This document shows, one piece after another, positions 1 to 9,912 of a stretch of DNA of 64,000 nucleotides. Position numbers and translations under genes: made by a program. The stretch lies in the NCBI RefSeq assembly GCF_000400505.1, contig NZ_CM001857.1:2694134-2758133 (forward strand), given 5' to 3'. Under the pieces are notes generated by a model. It was not told where the DNA came from. It worked only from the letters and a program-made list of their open reading frames with translations, and ran no database searches. Positions within the stretch are counted from its first letter, which is position 1; the number at the start of each line of letters is the position of its first letter. This stretch comes from Musicola paradisiaca NCPPB 2511. GTDB taxonomy: Bacteria; Pseudomonadota; Gammaproteobacteria; Enterobacterales; Enterobacteriaceae.

Positions 1-1681
1 AGAACGTTTCCCAATTACCGCTGCCTGATGCGCTCGCTTTCGCGGGTGCTTTCAGTGCCGGCGCGGCTTTCTTTACCGGACGTTTCAGCGTTTGCGCCGA
101 CGGACGACGCAACAGGGTCGATTCGCGGTCATCACCGATGTCGAACACCGACACCGCATCCGCCAGATTACGTGCCTGCTCTTCCAGCGAGCTGGCGGCG
201 GAAGAGGCCTCCTGAACCAGCGCGGCGTTTTGCTGCGTGACGCCGTCCATCTCGGTGACAGCCTGGCCAATCTGAGAGATGCCGCGGCTTTGTTCATCCG
301 AGGCGGCGGCGATTTCCCCCATCAGGTCGTGCACATGGGATACCGACGAGATAATGGTGCCCATGGCATTGCCCGCTTCCTGTACCTGACCGGAACCAAT
401 CTGTACCCGGTTCACCGACTCGCTGATCAGGGTTTCAATTTCCTTGGCCGCCTGCGCGCTGCGCTGCGCCAGATTACGCACTTCACCGGCAACCACCGCA
501 AACCCACGCCCTTGTTCACCGGCCCGGGCAGCCTCTACCGCTGCGTTCAACGCCAGAATGTTGGTCTGGAAGGCGATACCGTTGATCACGCTGGTAATAT
601 CTGCAATTTTGCGGGAGCTATCCGAAATGCTCTGCATGGTTTGCACCACACTCGCCGAAATTTCGCCCCCTTTCTTGGCCATCTGCTGCGCTTCTTCCGA
701 CAGTTTCCTCGCCTGATGCACGTTATCCGCGTTGTTTTTCACCGTAGAGGTCAACTCTTCCATACTGGCGGCGGTTTCCTGCAACGCCGCGGCTTGTTGA
801 TCGGTACGGCTCGACAACTCGTCATTACCCTGCCGGAGTTCGCTGGTGCCGTTGTAGATATTCGATGAGCTATCGCGAATCACCACCACGGTATCGCGCA
901 GGCTCTTCTGCATCGATTTGATATAGGGAATCAACTGGCCGGCACAGTTACGGCCAAATTCATCCAGTTCGGTATGCAACTTGCCATCGGTCAGCAACCC
1001 CAGATGATGCTTGATCATATTGATCGGTTTGACCAGATAGTTGACCAGATACCGATCCGTCATCACCAGGACGAGAATCCCGACAATCAATGCCGCCAGC
1101 AACAGTTTCTGATTGAAGTCGGCGTGACGTTTTGCCGTGTTGATACCATCGTCAGATTGTGTAGCCGCCGAGTATTTTTCCGCTATCGCGCCGAACTCAA
1201 CGCTCAATGGCGGATACTGGTTGCGAAAAATCTGGCGGAAATCCTCCACCCGGCCATCACGGGAAGCCGCCAGCATCGGCGCGATAGCACCATCCAGCAG
1301 GTTGCTCCAGGACGAGATCATCGATTTGACCAACTCATCGCTGACGCCGATGTGACGGCTGTTCTTAAATTGCTCCAGCATATCGCGGCTGATGCTCAGC
1401 GCCGCCGCTGAAGAATCGAAGATTTTTTGTGCGTTGCTCGTATCGCCGGATTGCAGAAAATCCGCCGCCCGTAACATCCGGGTTACGGAGCGAAAATACT
1501 GGTCGTTACCTTTCACCAGCAAGGTATAGCTTTTTTTCTGCGCTAAACTATCGTCCAACAGCGAATTCACTTCGCTAAAAGACTGCATGGTAAATATCGA
1601 TACTGCGCCCCAGATAACAGTAAACAGCGTCAAAATGATGACCAACATTTTTCTGACAGTAATATCTTTTAAAACGTTCAT
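1..1681 (-). CDS. methyl-accepting chemotaxis protein (4HB sensor)
   Basis: Inner-membrane chemoreceptor that signals through CheW/CheA to the flagellar motor. I read 560 residues from the ATG at 1681; the last codon ends at base 2 and the stop begins at base 1, so only two stop bases lie outside the window. Order: TM1 (about 10-30), periplasmic four-helix-bundle sensor, TM2 (about 190-212), HAMP, then the long coiled-coil signalling domain with the conserved hairpin tip (about 360-400, containing [20 protein letters not shown]). The C-terminus is NWETF, the CheR/CheB docking pentapeptide, so this is a full-length Tsr/Tar-type receptor able to undergo adaptation. The ligand cannot be told from sequence. 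The next gene upstream encodes a related sensor domain without the signalling part. Confidence 0.95.
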   Translation of the reverse strand, partial: MNVLKDITVRKMLVIILTLFTVIWGAVSIFTMQSFSEVNSLLDDSLAQKKSYTLLVKGNDQYFRSVTRMLRAADFLQSGDTSNAQKIFDSSAAALSISRDMLEQFKNSRHIGVSDELVKSMISSWSNLLDGAIAPMLAASRDGRVEDFRQIFRNQYPPLSVEFGAIAEKYSAATQSDDGINTAKRHADFNQKLLLAALIVGILVLVMTDRYLVNYLVKPINMIKHHLGLLTDGKLHTELDEFGRNCAGQLIPYIKSMQKSLRDTVVVIRDSSSNIYNGTSELRQGNDELSSRTDQQAAALQETAASMEELTSTVKNNADNVHQARKLSEEAQQMAKKGGEISASVVQTMQSISDSSRKIADITSVINGIAFQTNILALNAAVEAARAGEQGRGFAVVAGEVRNLAQRSAQAAKEIETLISESVNRVQIGSGQVQEAGNAMGTIISSVSHVHDLMGEIAAASDEQSRGISQIGQAVTEMDGVTQQNAALVQEASSAASSLEEQARNLADAVSVFDIGDDRESTLLRRPSAQTLKRPVKKAAPALKAPAKASASGSGNWETF

Positions 1682-2087
1682 AACAGGCTCCAGATAATTA
1701 GTTGTACCTCGCGGTACATGTTGTTGTTGGCTGCCCTGCTTCCGGCGTACCCGGTATTTACAGAAGTTCTCCCTACTGCTGCTGTGTTCGTCAATATGAC
1801 GAAAATGACCCTAGCGAATGAATGACTCACACTGTATTTAGTGACAACCTTAATTTTCCCCGACGTTAGAAATAACAAGTACGAAAACATTAAGTCACTA
1901 TAATCGCATCAACATTCAAAGTCAGTCTGCCTTGACCACATGACAAAAACTTCAACTTACATCAATGAAGCTACCCATTTTAAATTAAGCCATCCTTAAC
2001 TGAGGAAAAATATTCTGGCGATTATTTCGGCGATTAATCATACGGTGTAAATATCCACACCAGATTCAGAAAAAACATCAGGCGCAA
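1682..2087. other. non-coding leader region of the chemoreceptor gene
   Basis: About 400 AT-rich bases between the chemoreceptor start and the terminator of the upstream gene. A CTGGAG ribosome-binding site precedes the ATG. The promoter must lie here because a terminator separates it from the upstream gene. I could not find a clear sigma-28 flagellar promoter. Confidence 0.5.
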
Positions 2088-2118
2088 TAAAAAACCGGTT
2101 CCATAACGATGGAACCGG
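2088..2118 (-). terminator. rho-independent terminator
   Basis: Perfect 10-bp stem CCGGTTCCAT / ATGGAACCGG with a 4-base loop, followed on the minus strand by six T. It lies about 50 bases after the stop of the orphan sensor gene and separates it from the chemoreceptor gene. Confidence 0.9.
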
Positions 2119-2166
2119 AGAGACAGGTTGAACCACGGGGAAACTGCAGCGACATCAACGCCACCA

Positions 2167-2856
2167 CTAGCGCCGTAGATACCTCCTGAACCCCTGCCAC
2201 AGGCGGCGAGATACATCGCCCAGTGCAGGATGGCGCAACGTCAGCACCAGTAATGCCGCCAGCAACGTCGCCAACATCAGACTCCAGACGCTATCGGCAT
2301 AGGGCAATCGCGTTGACTGCGTCTTTTCCTGATTCAGCGCATCCTGATAGCGGCTCAGGGTGTGCTCAAAGCGCTGGCGGAGCGGGGTGAAGTGATACTG
2401 ATAGTGCTGTGTCGTGGTTTCCGGCAGCCCGGCATGGGCCGTCTGCAACATCGGCTCAAGCCCTTTATCCAGCAGTTGCTGCCAGGCTAAGCCGACCTCG
2501 CTGACGTGATCACGCACAGCGTCTGAATGGCTATCGCGCTGAAATGCCTGCAACGCCATGCGGCTATCCTGCAACGCTTTTGCAGCCTGAATCACATTAG
2601 GAACCGCATATTCCCTTTCACCACGCTGAAGATGCACAACCGCCGCCATGATATGTTTCACGGTACGGGATATTTGATAATGTCCTTTATCAATGGAGGC
2701 ATCCCCCTGGCTGGGGAGAGCATATTCATGCTGGCCTTCATTCATGGAAAGAAATACATCCAGATGAATCATCGCCGCGCATCCGCCGGTAATCATCACG
2801 GAGGAAAAGATAAATGTGATGACTTTTTTCACCATCGTATCGCTTAAACGAATCAT
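2167..2856 (-). CDS. orphan 4HB (Tar-type) sensor-domain membrane protein
   Basis: A 229-residue protein with an N-terminal membrane segment (about 10-30), a helical periplasmic region and a second membrane segment (about 190-208), ending after a short basic tail. The layout matches the sensing half of a chemoreceptor, but HAMP and signalling domains are absent. The periplasmic part is related to that of the neighbouring chemoreceptor: both share W..LLD....PML, a following G, then PL...F.......Y in the same order and spacing. A strong terminator follows the stop, so the short form is its own transcription unit rather than an obvious frameshift remnant. It may be a remnant of a duplication or a partner or decoy for the adjacent receptor; I cannot choose. 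Eight tandem repeats lie just upstream of its start. Confidence 0.75.
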   Translation of the reverse strand: MIRLSDTMVKKVITFIFSSVMITGGCAAMIHLDVFLSMNEGQHEYALPSQGDASIDKGHYQISRTVKHIMAAVVHLQRGEREYAVPNVIQAAKALQDSRMALQAFQRDSHSDAVRDHVSEVGLAWQQLLDKGLEPMLQTAHAGLPETTTQHYQYHFTPLRQRFEHTLSRYQDALNQEKTQSTRLPYADSVWSLMLATLLAALLVLTLRHPALGDVSRRLWQGFRRYLRR

Positions 2857-2890
2857 AGCGGCCTCCGGAGAATCATCTGTGGTGTTATTT

Positions 2891-3050
2891 CATGACGGAA
2901 TAACATCTACCGCGACGAAATAACATCTACCGTGACGGAATAACATCTACCGCGATGGAATAACATCCATCATGGCGGAACAACATTTGTCATAACGAAA
3001 TAACATCCGTCATGGTGAAATAACATCCGTCGTGACGAAATAAAACCTGC
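2891..3050. repeat. eight contiguous 20-bp tandem repeats
   Basis: Eight head-to-tail units of exactly 20 bases without spacers; core GRAATAACATC, preceded in each unit by a variable C-R-Y-R-R-Y-G. Differences between units are almost all transitions. A half-unit in inverse orientation (TGTTATTTC) abuts the left edge. The array begins 35 bases upstream of the orphan sensor gene and about 240 bases upstream of the LysR gene. Confidence 0.95.
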
Positions 3051-3291
3051 GCGTCGTCAACTTTATTTAACCACACTATTTTTTGTTTCTAATATGACAT
3101 AAAAGAAACCCCACTTATTAACAAAAAAGAAATAAATCTAATCAGGATCACAATTACCTCCATGATTTTTAGTATTCGCGCGTCCCCGCCCTGATGTCTG
3201 TTTCTCGCCTGAGGGTTGCCAATCCTGCCATCCCTCCATATACTCACCATAAATCACCAACTTTAAAAAGTTGTTCACGGATAGAGAAATT

Positions 3292-4155
3292 ATGGATCTC
3301 ACCCAACTACGTATGTTTTGTCTGGTTGCCGAAACGGGGTCGCTGGTGCGGGCGGCAGCGCAATTGGAGCGTGTGCCGTCCAATCTGACAACCCGGCTGC
3401 GTCAGTTGGAACAAGAGTTGGGTACCGATTTGTTCATCCGCGAGAAACAGCGCGTCCGGCTTTCTCCGGCCGGGTACAATTTTTTGGGGTACGCGCAAAA
3501 AATCCTGTCGCTGAGCGATGAAGCGCTCAGTTTGACCCACAACGGCGAACCTTCCGGCCTGTTTCAGCTTGGCGTGGTGGAAAGCCTGCTGCTGACCGAA
3601 CTGCCGCCGCTGCTGGCGCGTTATCACCAACGCTACCCGTCGGTGAAAGTCCATTTACATACCGCGCCTTGCGCAACATTGATAGAACGGGTTAACGCCG
3701 GGGAACTGGCCGCCGCGCTGGTGACAGGCCCGGTTAATCATCCGTCACTGCACAGCTGCCCGATCTATGCCCAACCGTTGTCGCTGGTGACAGCACAGGC
3801 CATCACCGACGCATCGACGCCAGAACAACTGCGCCAGTCGCCGTTGCTGGTCTTTGCCAATGGCTGCGGCTACCGCCAGCATCTGGAATCCTGGTTCCGC
3901 GCCCAGGGTATTACGCCGGCACTGCTCGTTGAAGTGCCCTCCTATTCCGTGTTGCTGGCCGCCGTTGCCGCAGGTAACGGCGCCGCCCTGGTTCCACAAA
4001 GCGTCCTGCACGCACTTCCTGCAGGTCGAAACGTACAACCGCACTCATTGCCGCCAGGGGTCGCCGTTATCGACACCTGGCTGGTGTGGCGCCAGGGGGC
4101 ATTCGGCCCCAACGTAGAAGCCTTGAAAAAATTGATGATCGAAAGCGGCGCCTGA
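3292..4155 (+). CDS. LysR-family regulator, PtrR/YneJ-like
   Basis: LysR-type regulator of 287 residues with an N-terminal winged helix-turn-helix (starts MDLTQLRMF; SNLTTRLRQLEQELG in the recognition region) and a C-terminal effector-binding fold. The N-terminus resembles E. coli PtrR (YneJ), including the unusual VPSNLTTR segment. I chose the ATG at 3292, which gives the standard LysR start; a frame extending to 3271 is also open. It lies 75 bases upstream of frmA on the same strand, so it may control formaldehyde detoxification in place of the FrmR repressor used in E. coli. That role is inferred from position only; the effector is unknown. Confidence 0.88.
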   Translation: MDLTQLRMFCLVAETGSLVRAAAQLERVPSNLTTRLRQLEQELGTDLFIREKQRVRLSPAGYNFLGYAQKILSLSDEALSLTHNGEPSGLFQLGVVESLLLTELPPLLARYHQRYPSVKVHLHTAPCATLIERVNAGELAAALVTGPVNHPSLHSCPIYAQPLSLVTAQAITDASTPEQLRQSPLLVFANGCGYRQHLESWFRAQGITPALLVEVPSYSVLLAAVAAGNGAALVPQSVLHALPAGRNVQPHSLPPGVAVIDTWLVWRQGAFGPNVEALKKLMIESGA

Positions 4156-4206
4156 GCCGCTCTCCCCATCTGGGGAGCACACCCCGGTACGGCGCACCGC
4201 GTCTAG

Positions 4207-5352
<1,146 letters not shown>

Positions 5353-5365
5353 CCGGGGAACCACC

Positions 5366-6208
5366 ATGAGCACATCGCTGGAATTACTGGAAGAACACTG
5401 CGCGTTCGGCGGCTGGCAGCGGCGCTATCGCCACCATTCCGCCACGCTGAGCTGCCCGATGACCCTCAGCGTCTACCTGCCGCCGTCATACCACGTCTCG
5501 CCGCCGCCGGTGCTTTACTGGCTTTCCGGCCTGACCTGCAGCGACGAAAACTTTGCCACCAAAGCCGGGGCGCAACGCGCAGCGGCCGAACTGGGGCTGG
5601 CGCTGGTGATACCGGATACCAGCCCGCGCGGCGAGAACGTCCCCGACGACGCGAGCTACGATCTGGGCCAGGGCGCCGGGTTCTACCTGAACGCAACACA
5701 AGCGCCGTGGGATCGGCATTTTCAGATGTACGACTACCTCAGCGACGAACTACCGGCGCTGATCGCCAGCGCGTTTAACGTCAGCGATCGCCAGTCGATC
5801 AGCGGCCATTCGATGGGCGGACACGGCGCGCTGATGATGGCGCTACGGCATCCGGGCCGTTTCCGCTCGGTTTCCGCCTTCGCGCCCATCGTCAACCCGA
5901 CCCAGGTTCCCTGGGGGCAAAAGGCGTTCGCCGCCTATCTCGGCCCGGACGAACAACCGTGGCTGCAATACGACAGTTGCCATTTGTTGGCGCACAGTGA
6001 CGCAGCGCCATTGCCGATACTGATCGACCAAGGCGATAGCGATCCGTTTCTGACTACCCAGCTTCAGCCGGAGGCGCTGGCCGCCGTGGCTCGTCAGCGC
6101 CAATGGCCGCTAACGCTGCGCCTGCAACCCGGCTACGATCACAGCTATTACTTTGTTACAAGTTTTATCGCAGATCATCTGCGCTTCCACGCAAAACACT
6201 TGCAGTAA
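5366..6208 (+). CDS. frmB: S-formylglutathione hydrolase
   Basis: Serine esterase that hydrolyses S-formylglutathione to formate and glutathione, completing formaldehyde removal begun by the product of the gene upstream. It is a 280-residue alpha/beta hydrolase of the esterase-D type with the nucleophile elbow [10 protein letters not shown] (Ser149) and a C-terminal GYDHSYY that supplies the catalytic His. The start at 5366 is 13 bases after the frmA stop with a GGGGAACC upstream; an open extension to 5336 overlaps frmA and is less likely. Probably co-transcribed with frmA. The same protein is called FghA or YeiG in other annotations. Confidence 0.95.
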   Translation: MSTSLELLEEHCAFGGWQRRYRHHSATLSCPMTLSVYLPPSYHVSPPPVLYWLSGLTCSDENFATKAGAQRAAAELGLALVIPDTSPRGENVPDDASYDLGQGAGFYLNATQAPWDRHFQMYDYLSDELPALIASAFNVSDRQSISGHSMGGHGALMMALRHPGRFRSVSAFAPIVNPTQVPWGQKAFAAYLGPDEQPWLQYDSCHLLAHSDAAPLPILIDQGDSDPFLTTQLQPEALAAVARQRQWPLTLRLQPGYDHSYYFVTSFIADHLRFHAKHLQ

Positions 6209-6241
6209 AGTCACGCCGGGTTGTTTAATACTCGGCGTTCA

Positions 6242-6276
6242 TAGCCTGATATCCATCCGTGTGTCAGGCTATTTTC
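6242..6276 (+). terminator. terminator after frmA-frmB
   Basis: Stem TAGCCTGA / TCAGGCTA with a 14-base loop, followed by ATTTTC. The long loop makes it moderately convincing. Confidence 0.6.
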
Positions 6277-6672
6277 TTTCATTATCTGGCCGCCGACGCC
6301 GGGTTTCCCCACCAGAAGCCCGCAGGCGTCCAGGTAATCAAAAACGAAGCCGGGATCCGGACAACCGATAACGACGCCACACGTAGCCCATTATCGCTGA
6401 CAGCGGTTTCTCATCGACTACCGAGCCAGACGAAACCGCCGTATCAGTGCTCTCGCCGCCCTTTGAACGCCGTCGGCGCACACGGGATATCGAGTGATGG
6501 ACTACCGGGCGTTTTGCGATAGGCCACTGGTCTATTCCGTTTGCCCAACACCTTTTCTGGCTATATATTGAGCAATAACTCACGGTGTCCCCCCTCCATG
6601 CCGTAACCGCGAAAGCGTGTTATCTGCGGCCAATAACGGGACACAGGCAGGAATCAACAGGGAGCAACGGGT
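6277..6672. other. non-coding stretch, no gene seen
   Basis: About 400 bases between frmB and the KTSC gene. Short open frames on both strands have no recognisable content or ribosome-binding site. It presumably carries the promoter of the next gene. Confidence 0.5.
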
Positions 6673-6885
6673 TTGCAACGTAAGCGTGTTTCATCTACCG
6701 AACTGTTCGCCGTCGGCTACGATGCGGAAAACAACATTCTGGAAATCGAATTACTGAACGGGAGTCTTTATCAGTATAAAAACGTCGCCCGGATGATCTA
6801 CGAGGAGTTGATGGACTCGAACGCTAAGGCGCGTTATTACGCCCGTTATATCAAGAATTCCTTTCCCTACGACAAGCTCCAGTAA
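6673..6885 (+). CDS. KTSC-domain small protein
   Basis: A 70-residue soluble protein that fits the KTSC domain: a short beta-rich start (VSSTELFAVGYDAENNILEIEL), then a G-x-Y-x-Y segment and helices, ending in a basic-aromatic tail (YIKNSFPYDKLQ). KTSC is named for its C-terminal position in some lysyl-tRNA synthetases; stand-alone copies have no established function. Start is a TTG preceded by GGGAG at good spacing; no upstream ATG is available in frame. It stands alone between frmB and hcxA. Confidence 0.75.
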   Translation: MQRKRVSSTELFAVGYDAENNILEIELLNGSLYQYKNVARMIYEELMDSNAKARYYARYIKNSFPYDKLQ

Positions 6886-7071
6886 TCCTGTTGGTTGCCG
6901 TTAGGCGTCACACACGCCGGGCACCATCATGATGAAATGAAAGAACATGCGGTCGGTTCGTCACGCCGTGCGAAGCGCCTGAAACGGTGCCCCGCACGGC
7001 GGCCGCCCCGCCGTCATCCCGCCACATAATGCACAGCTAACCGCATGCCCTCTCACCCTGTATGCCGGCTT

Positions 7072-8157
7072 TCAGCCTTGCTGCTCAACCTGACGAAAAG
7101 CGGCCAGCAAACGGGCTTCATTCAGTTCGCCCGGCAGATAATGGATGGATTCCCCTTGCTGCAACGTCCTGGCCGCGACCGCCCGCAGCGCCGCTTCGTC
7201 ATCGATATCCACATCCAGCTCGCGCAGCTGGGTGGGCAACCCGAACACCTGAAAAGCCGACGTGAGTTGGCGCAGCGTCGCCACATCCCCCAGTAGCGCG
7301 CTTTGCACCAAAATACCGTAAGCCACTTTGGTGCCGTGCAGGAAACGCGCCGTCTGCGGCAAGACCGTCAACCCGTTATGCACCGCGTGCGCCGCCGCGA
7401 CGCGGGTGTAACGCTCACCCAACCCACCCACCATACCGCCGCCGGCGATGATGGCATCCGCCACATCCAGAAAATCCTGATTCAACACGCCGCTGGCGAC
7501 CGCCTTCAACGCCGACTCACTCTGGCGCAGCAGCACATCGCGGATATCCTGCGCCGTCTGCAACCCCAAACGCACCGTCAGCGGCAACGTTTCCGGTTGC
7601 GGACTGAGCACCACCGCCTCATACCATTTCGCCAGCGTATCGCCGATCCCCGCGAGCAGATAGTCCACCGGCGCCGCCAGCAGAATGCGCGGTTCTACCA
7701 GCACCAGATGGTTGGCATCGTCGAACATCTCAAACCCCAGCGCCTGCCCGTCTTGGTTATACCAGACGGAAAGCGGCGTCCAGGCGGCACAGGTGGCGGC
7801 AATCGTCGGGATAGCCACCAGCGGCACCCCCAGCCGACGGGCCACCACCTTGGCGGTATCCAACACCGCGCCGCCGCCGACGCCGATCACGACCTGGCGA
7901 TCGCTGCCCGCCAGCGTCGTCAATGCGGCAATATCCCGCTCATTGCAGTGCATCGTCACCGAGGAATGGCGCGCCGTCGGCGCGTCAAACACCGCCGGCA
8001 GATAAGGACGGGCAGCGGCCAGCGCACGTTCGCCGCCGATCCACAACGCCTGTTCAAGCGCCTGGCTGGAGTAAATATCGGATAACCGGTCGATAGCGCC
8101 GGGAAAAGAAAAATAGTTGTCCGGGCCGACCTGGACCCGGATAGCGGTCGTACTCAT
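7072..8157 (-). CDS. hcxA: hydroxycarboxylate dehydrogenase A
   Basis: NAD(P)H-dependent oxidoreductase of the iron-containing alcohol dehydrogenase / glycerol dehydrogenase fold, closely matching E. coli HcxA (YbdH), which reduces 2-oxo acids such as 2-oxobutyrate and 2-oxoglutarate. The 361 residues show the nucleotide-binding GVGGGAVLDTAK, the conserved TIAATCAAWTPLSVWY block and the metal-site His in AAHAVHNGL. The ATG at 8157 gives the family length; an open extension to 8181 is unlikely. The gene is divergent from an ABC sugar-type transporter with a shared control region of about 240 bases that holds a pair of CTTAAG-centred sites, so joint regulation is plausible. Confidence 0.93.
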   Translation of the reverse strand: MSTTAIRVQVGPDNYFSFPGAIDRLSDIYSSQALEQALWIGGERALAAARPYLPAVFDAPTARHSSVTMHCNERDIAALTTLAGSDRQVVIGVGGGAVLDTAKVVARRLGVPLVAIPTIAATCAAWTPLSVWYNQDGQALGFEMFDDANHLVLVEPRILLAAPVDYLLAGIGDTLAKWYEAVVLSPQPETLPLTVRLGLQTAQDIRDVLLRQSESALKAVASGVLNQDFLDVADAIIAGGGMVGGLGERYTRVAAAHAVHNGLTVLPQTARFLHGTKVAYGILVQSALLGDVATLRQLTSAFQVFGLPTQLRELDVDIDDEAALRAVAARTLQQGESIHYLPGELNEARLLAAFRQVEQQG

Positions 8158-8225
8158 CGTGGATTCCTTGCGAACGGACACCCGCTGCGCGCTGCGTGCG
8201 ATGCCGGATGTCGAGACTGTGCTTC

Positions 8226-8273
8226 ATCTTAAGCACATCATTTGCGGGTTTTAATAACTTTTTTACTTAAGAT
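8226..8273. promoter_or_regulatory. paired CTTAAG dyad in divergent control region
   Basis: ATCTTAAG at 8226-8233 and its exact inverse CTTAAGAT at 8266-8273, 40 bases centre to centre, lying between hcxA and the ABC transporter. Candidate operator pair; no regulator gene is adjacent. Confidence 0.4.
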
Positions 8274-8400
8274 ATGCTTTTTCAGTCATTCAGGACGGCG
8301 TTTCTCCCCACACTCTGGCGTTCTATTCGGTGATGAATATGGTATTTTTTTGCCGAATAAACCCGTAACCATCTCCGTAACGAGCCCGCTGCGATTCATT

Positions 8401-9912
8401 ATGTCCATAACACCGCCATCACGTCTGGAAATGCGCTGCATTTCCATTTCTTTCGCTGGTTTCCCGGCACTCAGGCAAGTGAATTTTTCGCTGGAGGGGG
8501 GATCCATCCATGCGCTGACCGGCGCCAACGGCGCGGGCAAGTCAACGCTGATGGCGGTGCTGTCCGGCGCTTATGACCACTACCGCGGCGATATCCTGCT
8601 GGACGGCGAAAAGATCGCCCTTCGTTCTCCGCGCGATGCCAAACGCCACGGCATCCATCTGGTGCAGCAAGAGGTGGACGCCGCGCTGGTGCCCACGCTG
8701 TCGGTCGCGGAAAACATCATGCTCGATAGGCTGGCGGAGCCGGGCCTGCTGCTGAACTGGTCACAGTTGCGCCGCCAGGCGGAATCCCTGCTGGCGCAAT
8801 TAGGTGTCGGCATCAATGTTCGCCAGCGGCTCGACCGCTGCTCGCTGGCCGAGAAACAGCAGATCCTGTTGGCGCGCGCGCTGTCCCACCGCTGCCGTTT
8901 CCTGATTCTGGACGAACCCACCGCGCCGCTCGACCACACGGAAAGCGAGCGCCTGTTCGGCGTAGTACGCCGCCTGCAACGTGAAGGCATCGGCATCGTC
9001 TTTATCTCCCACCGGATTCATGAACTCAGCGCCATCTGTGACACCCTCACCGTGCTGCGCGACGGCGAATTCGTCAGCAGCGGCGCCATGCAAGGGCTCA
9101 GCGGTGAAGAGATAGTGGAGCGGATGCTGGGGCATCGGCTGGACGATATTTTCCCGCCGCGCCGCACGCTGCCGGATACCGAGCCCCTGTTGCAGATTCA
9201 GGGGCTGCACGACGATACGTTGCTGCACGATATCAGGCTGACCCTGCGCAAGGGCGAGATTCTGGGGGTCGCGGGGCTGGCGGGCGCGGGCAAAAGCGAA
9301 CTGTGCAAAGCGCTGTTCGGCGCCACCCGCAGCCGGCTGGAGGAAGCATCTTATCAGGGCAACCCCTGGCGGCCGACCTCGCCGGCGCATTCGGTGGCGC
9401 AGGGCATCGCGCTGGTGCCGGAGGAGCGGCGCAAAGAAGGCATTTTTATTGACGAATCCGTCGCCATGAACCTCAGCATCAGCGCCAGCGACAGCTTCTC
9501 CCGCTACGGTATTTTCGGGCATGGCCAGGCGCTGTCCTGGGCCAGGGATCTGATCCATCGGCTGACCATCCGCGCCCGCGGGCCACAGCAGAAACTGCGG
9601 CGATTGTCCGGCGGCAACCAGCAGAAGGTGGCCATCGGCAAGTGGCTACGCAACGACATGCAGGTACTGATTCTGGATGAGCCGACCAAAGGCGTAGACA
9701 TCAAAGCCAAACAGGATTTGTTCGCCCTGATTGGCGAACTGGCGCAGCAAGGCAAAGGCATCATTTACGCTTCCGGCGAATTTTCCGAGCTGGTGGGGTT
9801 GTGCGACCGCATCTGCGTCTTGTGGGATGGGCGGATCGTGGCTGAACTGGACGCCGCTCAGACCGACGAAGAAACATTATTACTCTATTCAACCGGAGGA
9901 ACTCCCGCGTGA
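8401..9912 (+). CDS. sugar-type ABC transporter ATP-binding protein (RbsA/MglA class)
   Basis: ATPase of a CUT2-class importer: 503 residues with two nucleotide-binding domains in tandem. Domain 1 has Walker A GANGAGKST near residue 43 and Walker B FLILDEPTAP; domain 2 has GLAGAGKSE near residue 295, signature LSGGNQQK and Walker B VLILDEPTKG. The domain 1 signature is degenerate (CSLAEKQQI), as is common in this class. The start at 8401 fits the family; the open frame runs further up to 8242 without support. It overlaps the permease gene by GTGA. No periplasmic binding-protein gene is adjacent, so the substrate (sugar or other small polar molecule) cannot be named. Confidence 0.9.
   Translation: MSITPPSRLEMRCISISFAGFPALRQVNFSLEGGSIHALTGANGAGKSTLMAVLSGAYDHYRGDILLDGEKIALRSPRDAKRHGIHLVQQEVDAALVPTLSVAENIMLDRLAEPGLLLNWSQLRRQAESLLAQLGVGINVRQRLDRCSLAEKQQILLARALSHRCRFLILDEPTAPLDHTESERLFGVVRRLQREGIGIVFISHRIHELSAICDTLTVLRDGEFVSSGAMQGLSGEEIVERMLGHRLDDIFPPRRTLPDTEPLLQIQGLHDDTLLHDIRLTLRKGEILGVAGLAGAGKSELCKALFGATRSRLEEASYQGNPWRPTSPAHSVAQGIALVPEERRKEGIFIDESVAMNLSISASDSFSRYGIFGHGQALSWARDLIHRLTIRARGPQQKLRRLSGGNQQKVAIGKWLRNDMQVLILDEPTKGVDIKAKQDLFALIGELAQQGKGIIYASGEFSELVGLCDRICVLWDGRIVAELDAAQTDEETLLLYSTGGTPA

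Noticed and set aside
92..868. 258-residue open frame on the plus strand
   Set aside because: Antisense to the chemoreceptor gene, whose domains and NWETF end are clear; high GC explains the open frame.
2034..2216. 60-residue open frame on the minus strand
   Set aside because: Runs through the perfect terminator hairpin and the end of the orphan sensor gene; no recognisable content.
2891..3050. CRISPR array
   Set aside because: Units are contiguous with no spacers and no cas genes are present.
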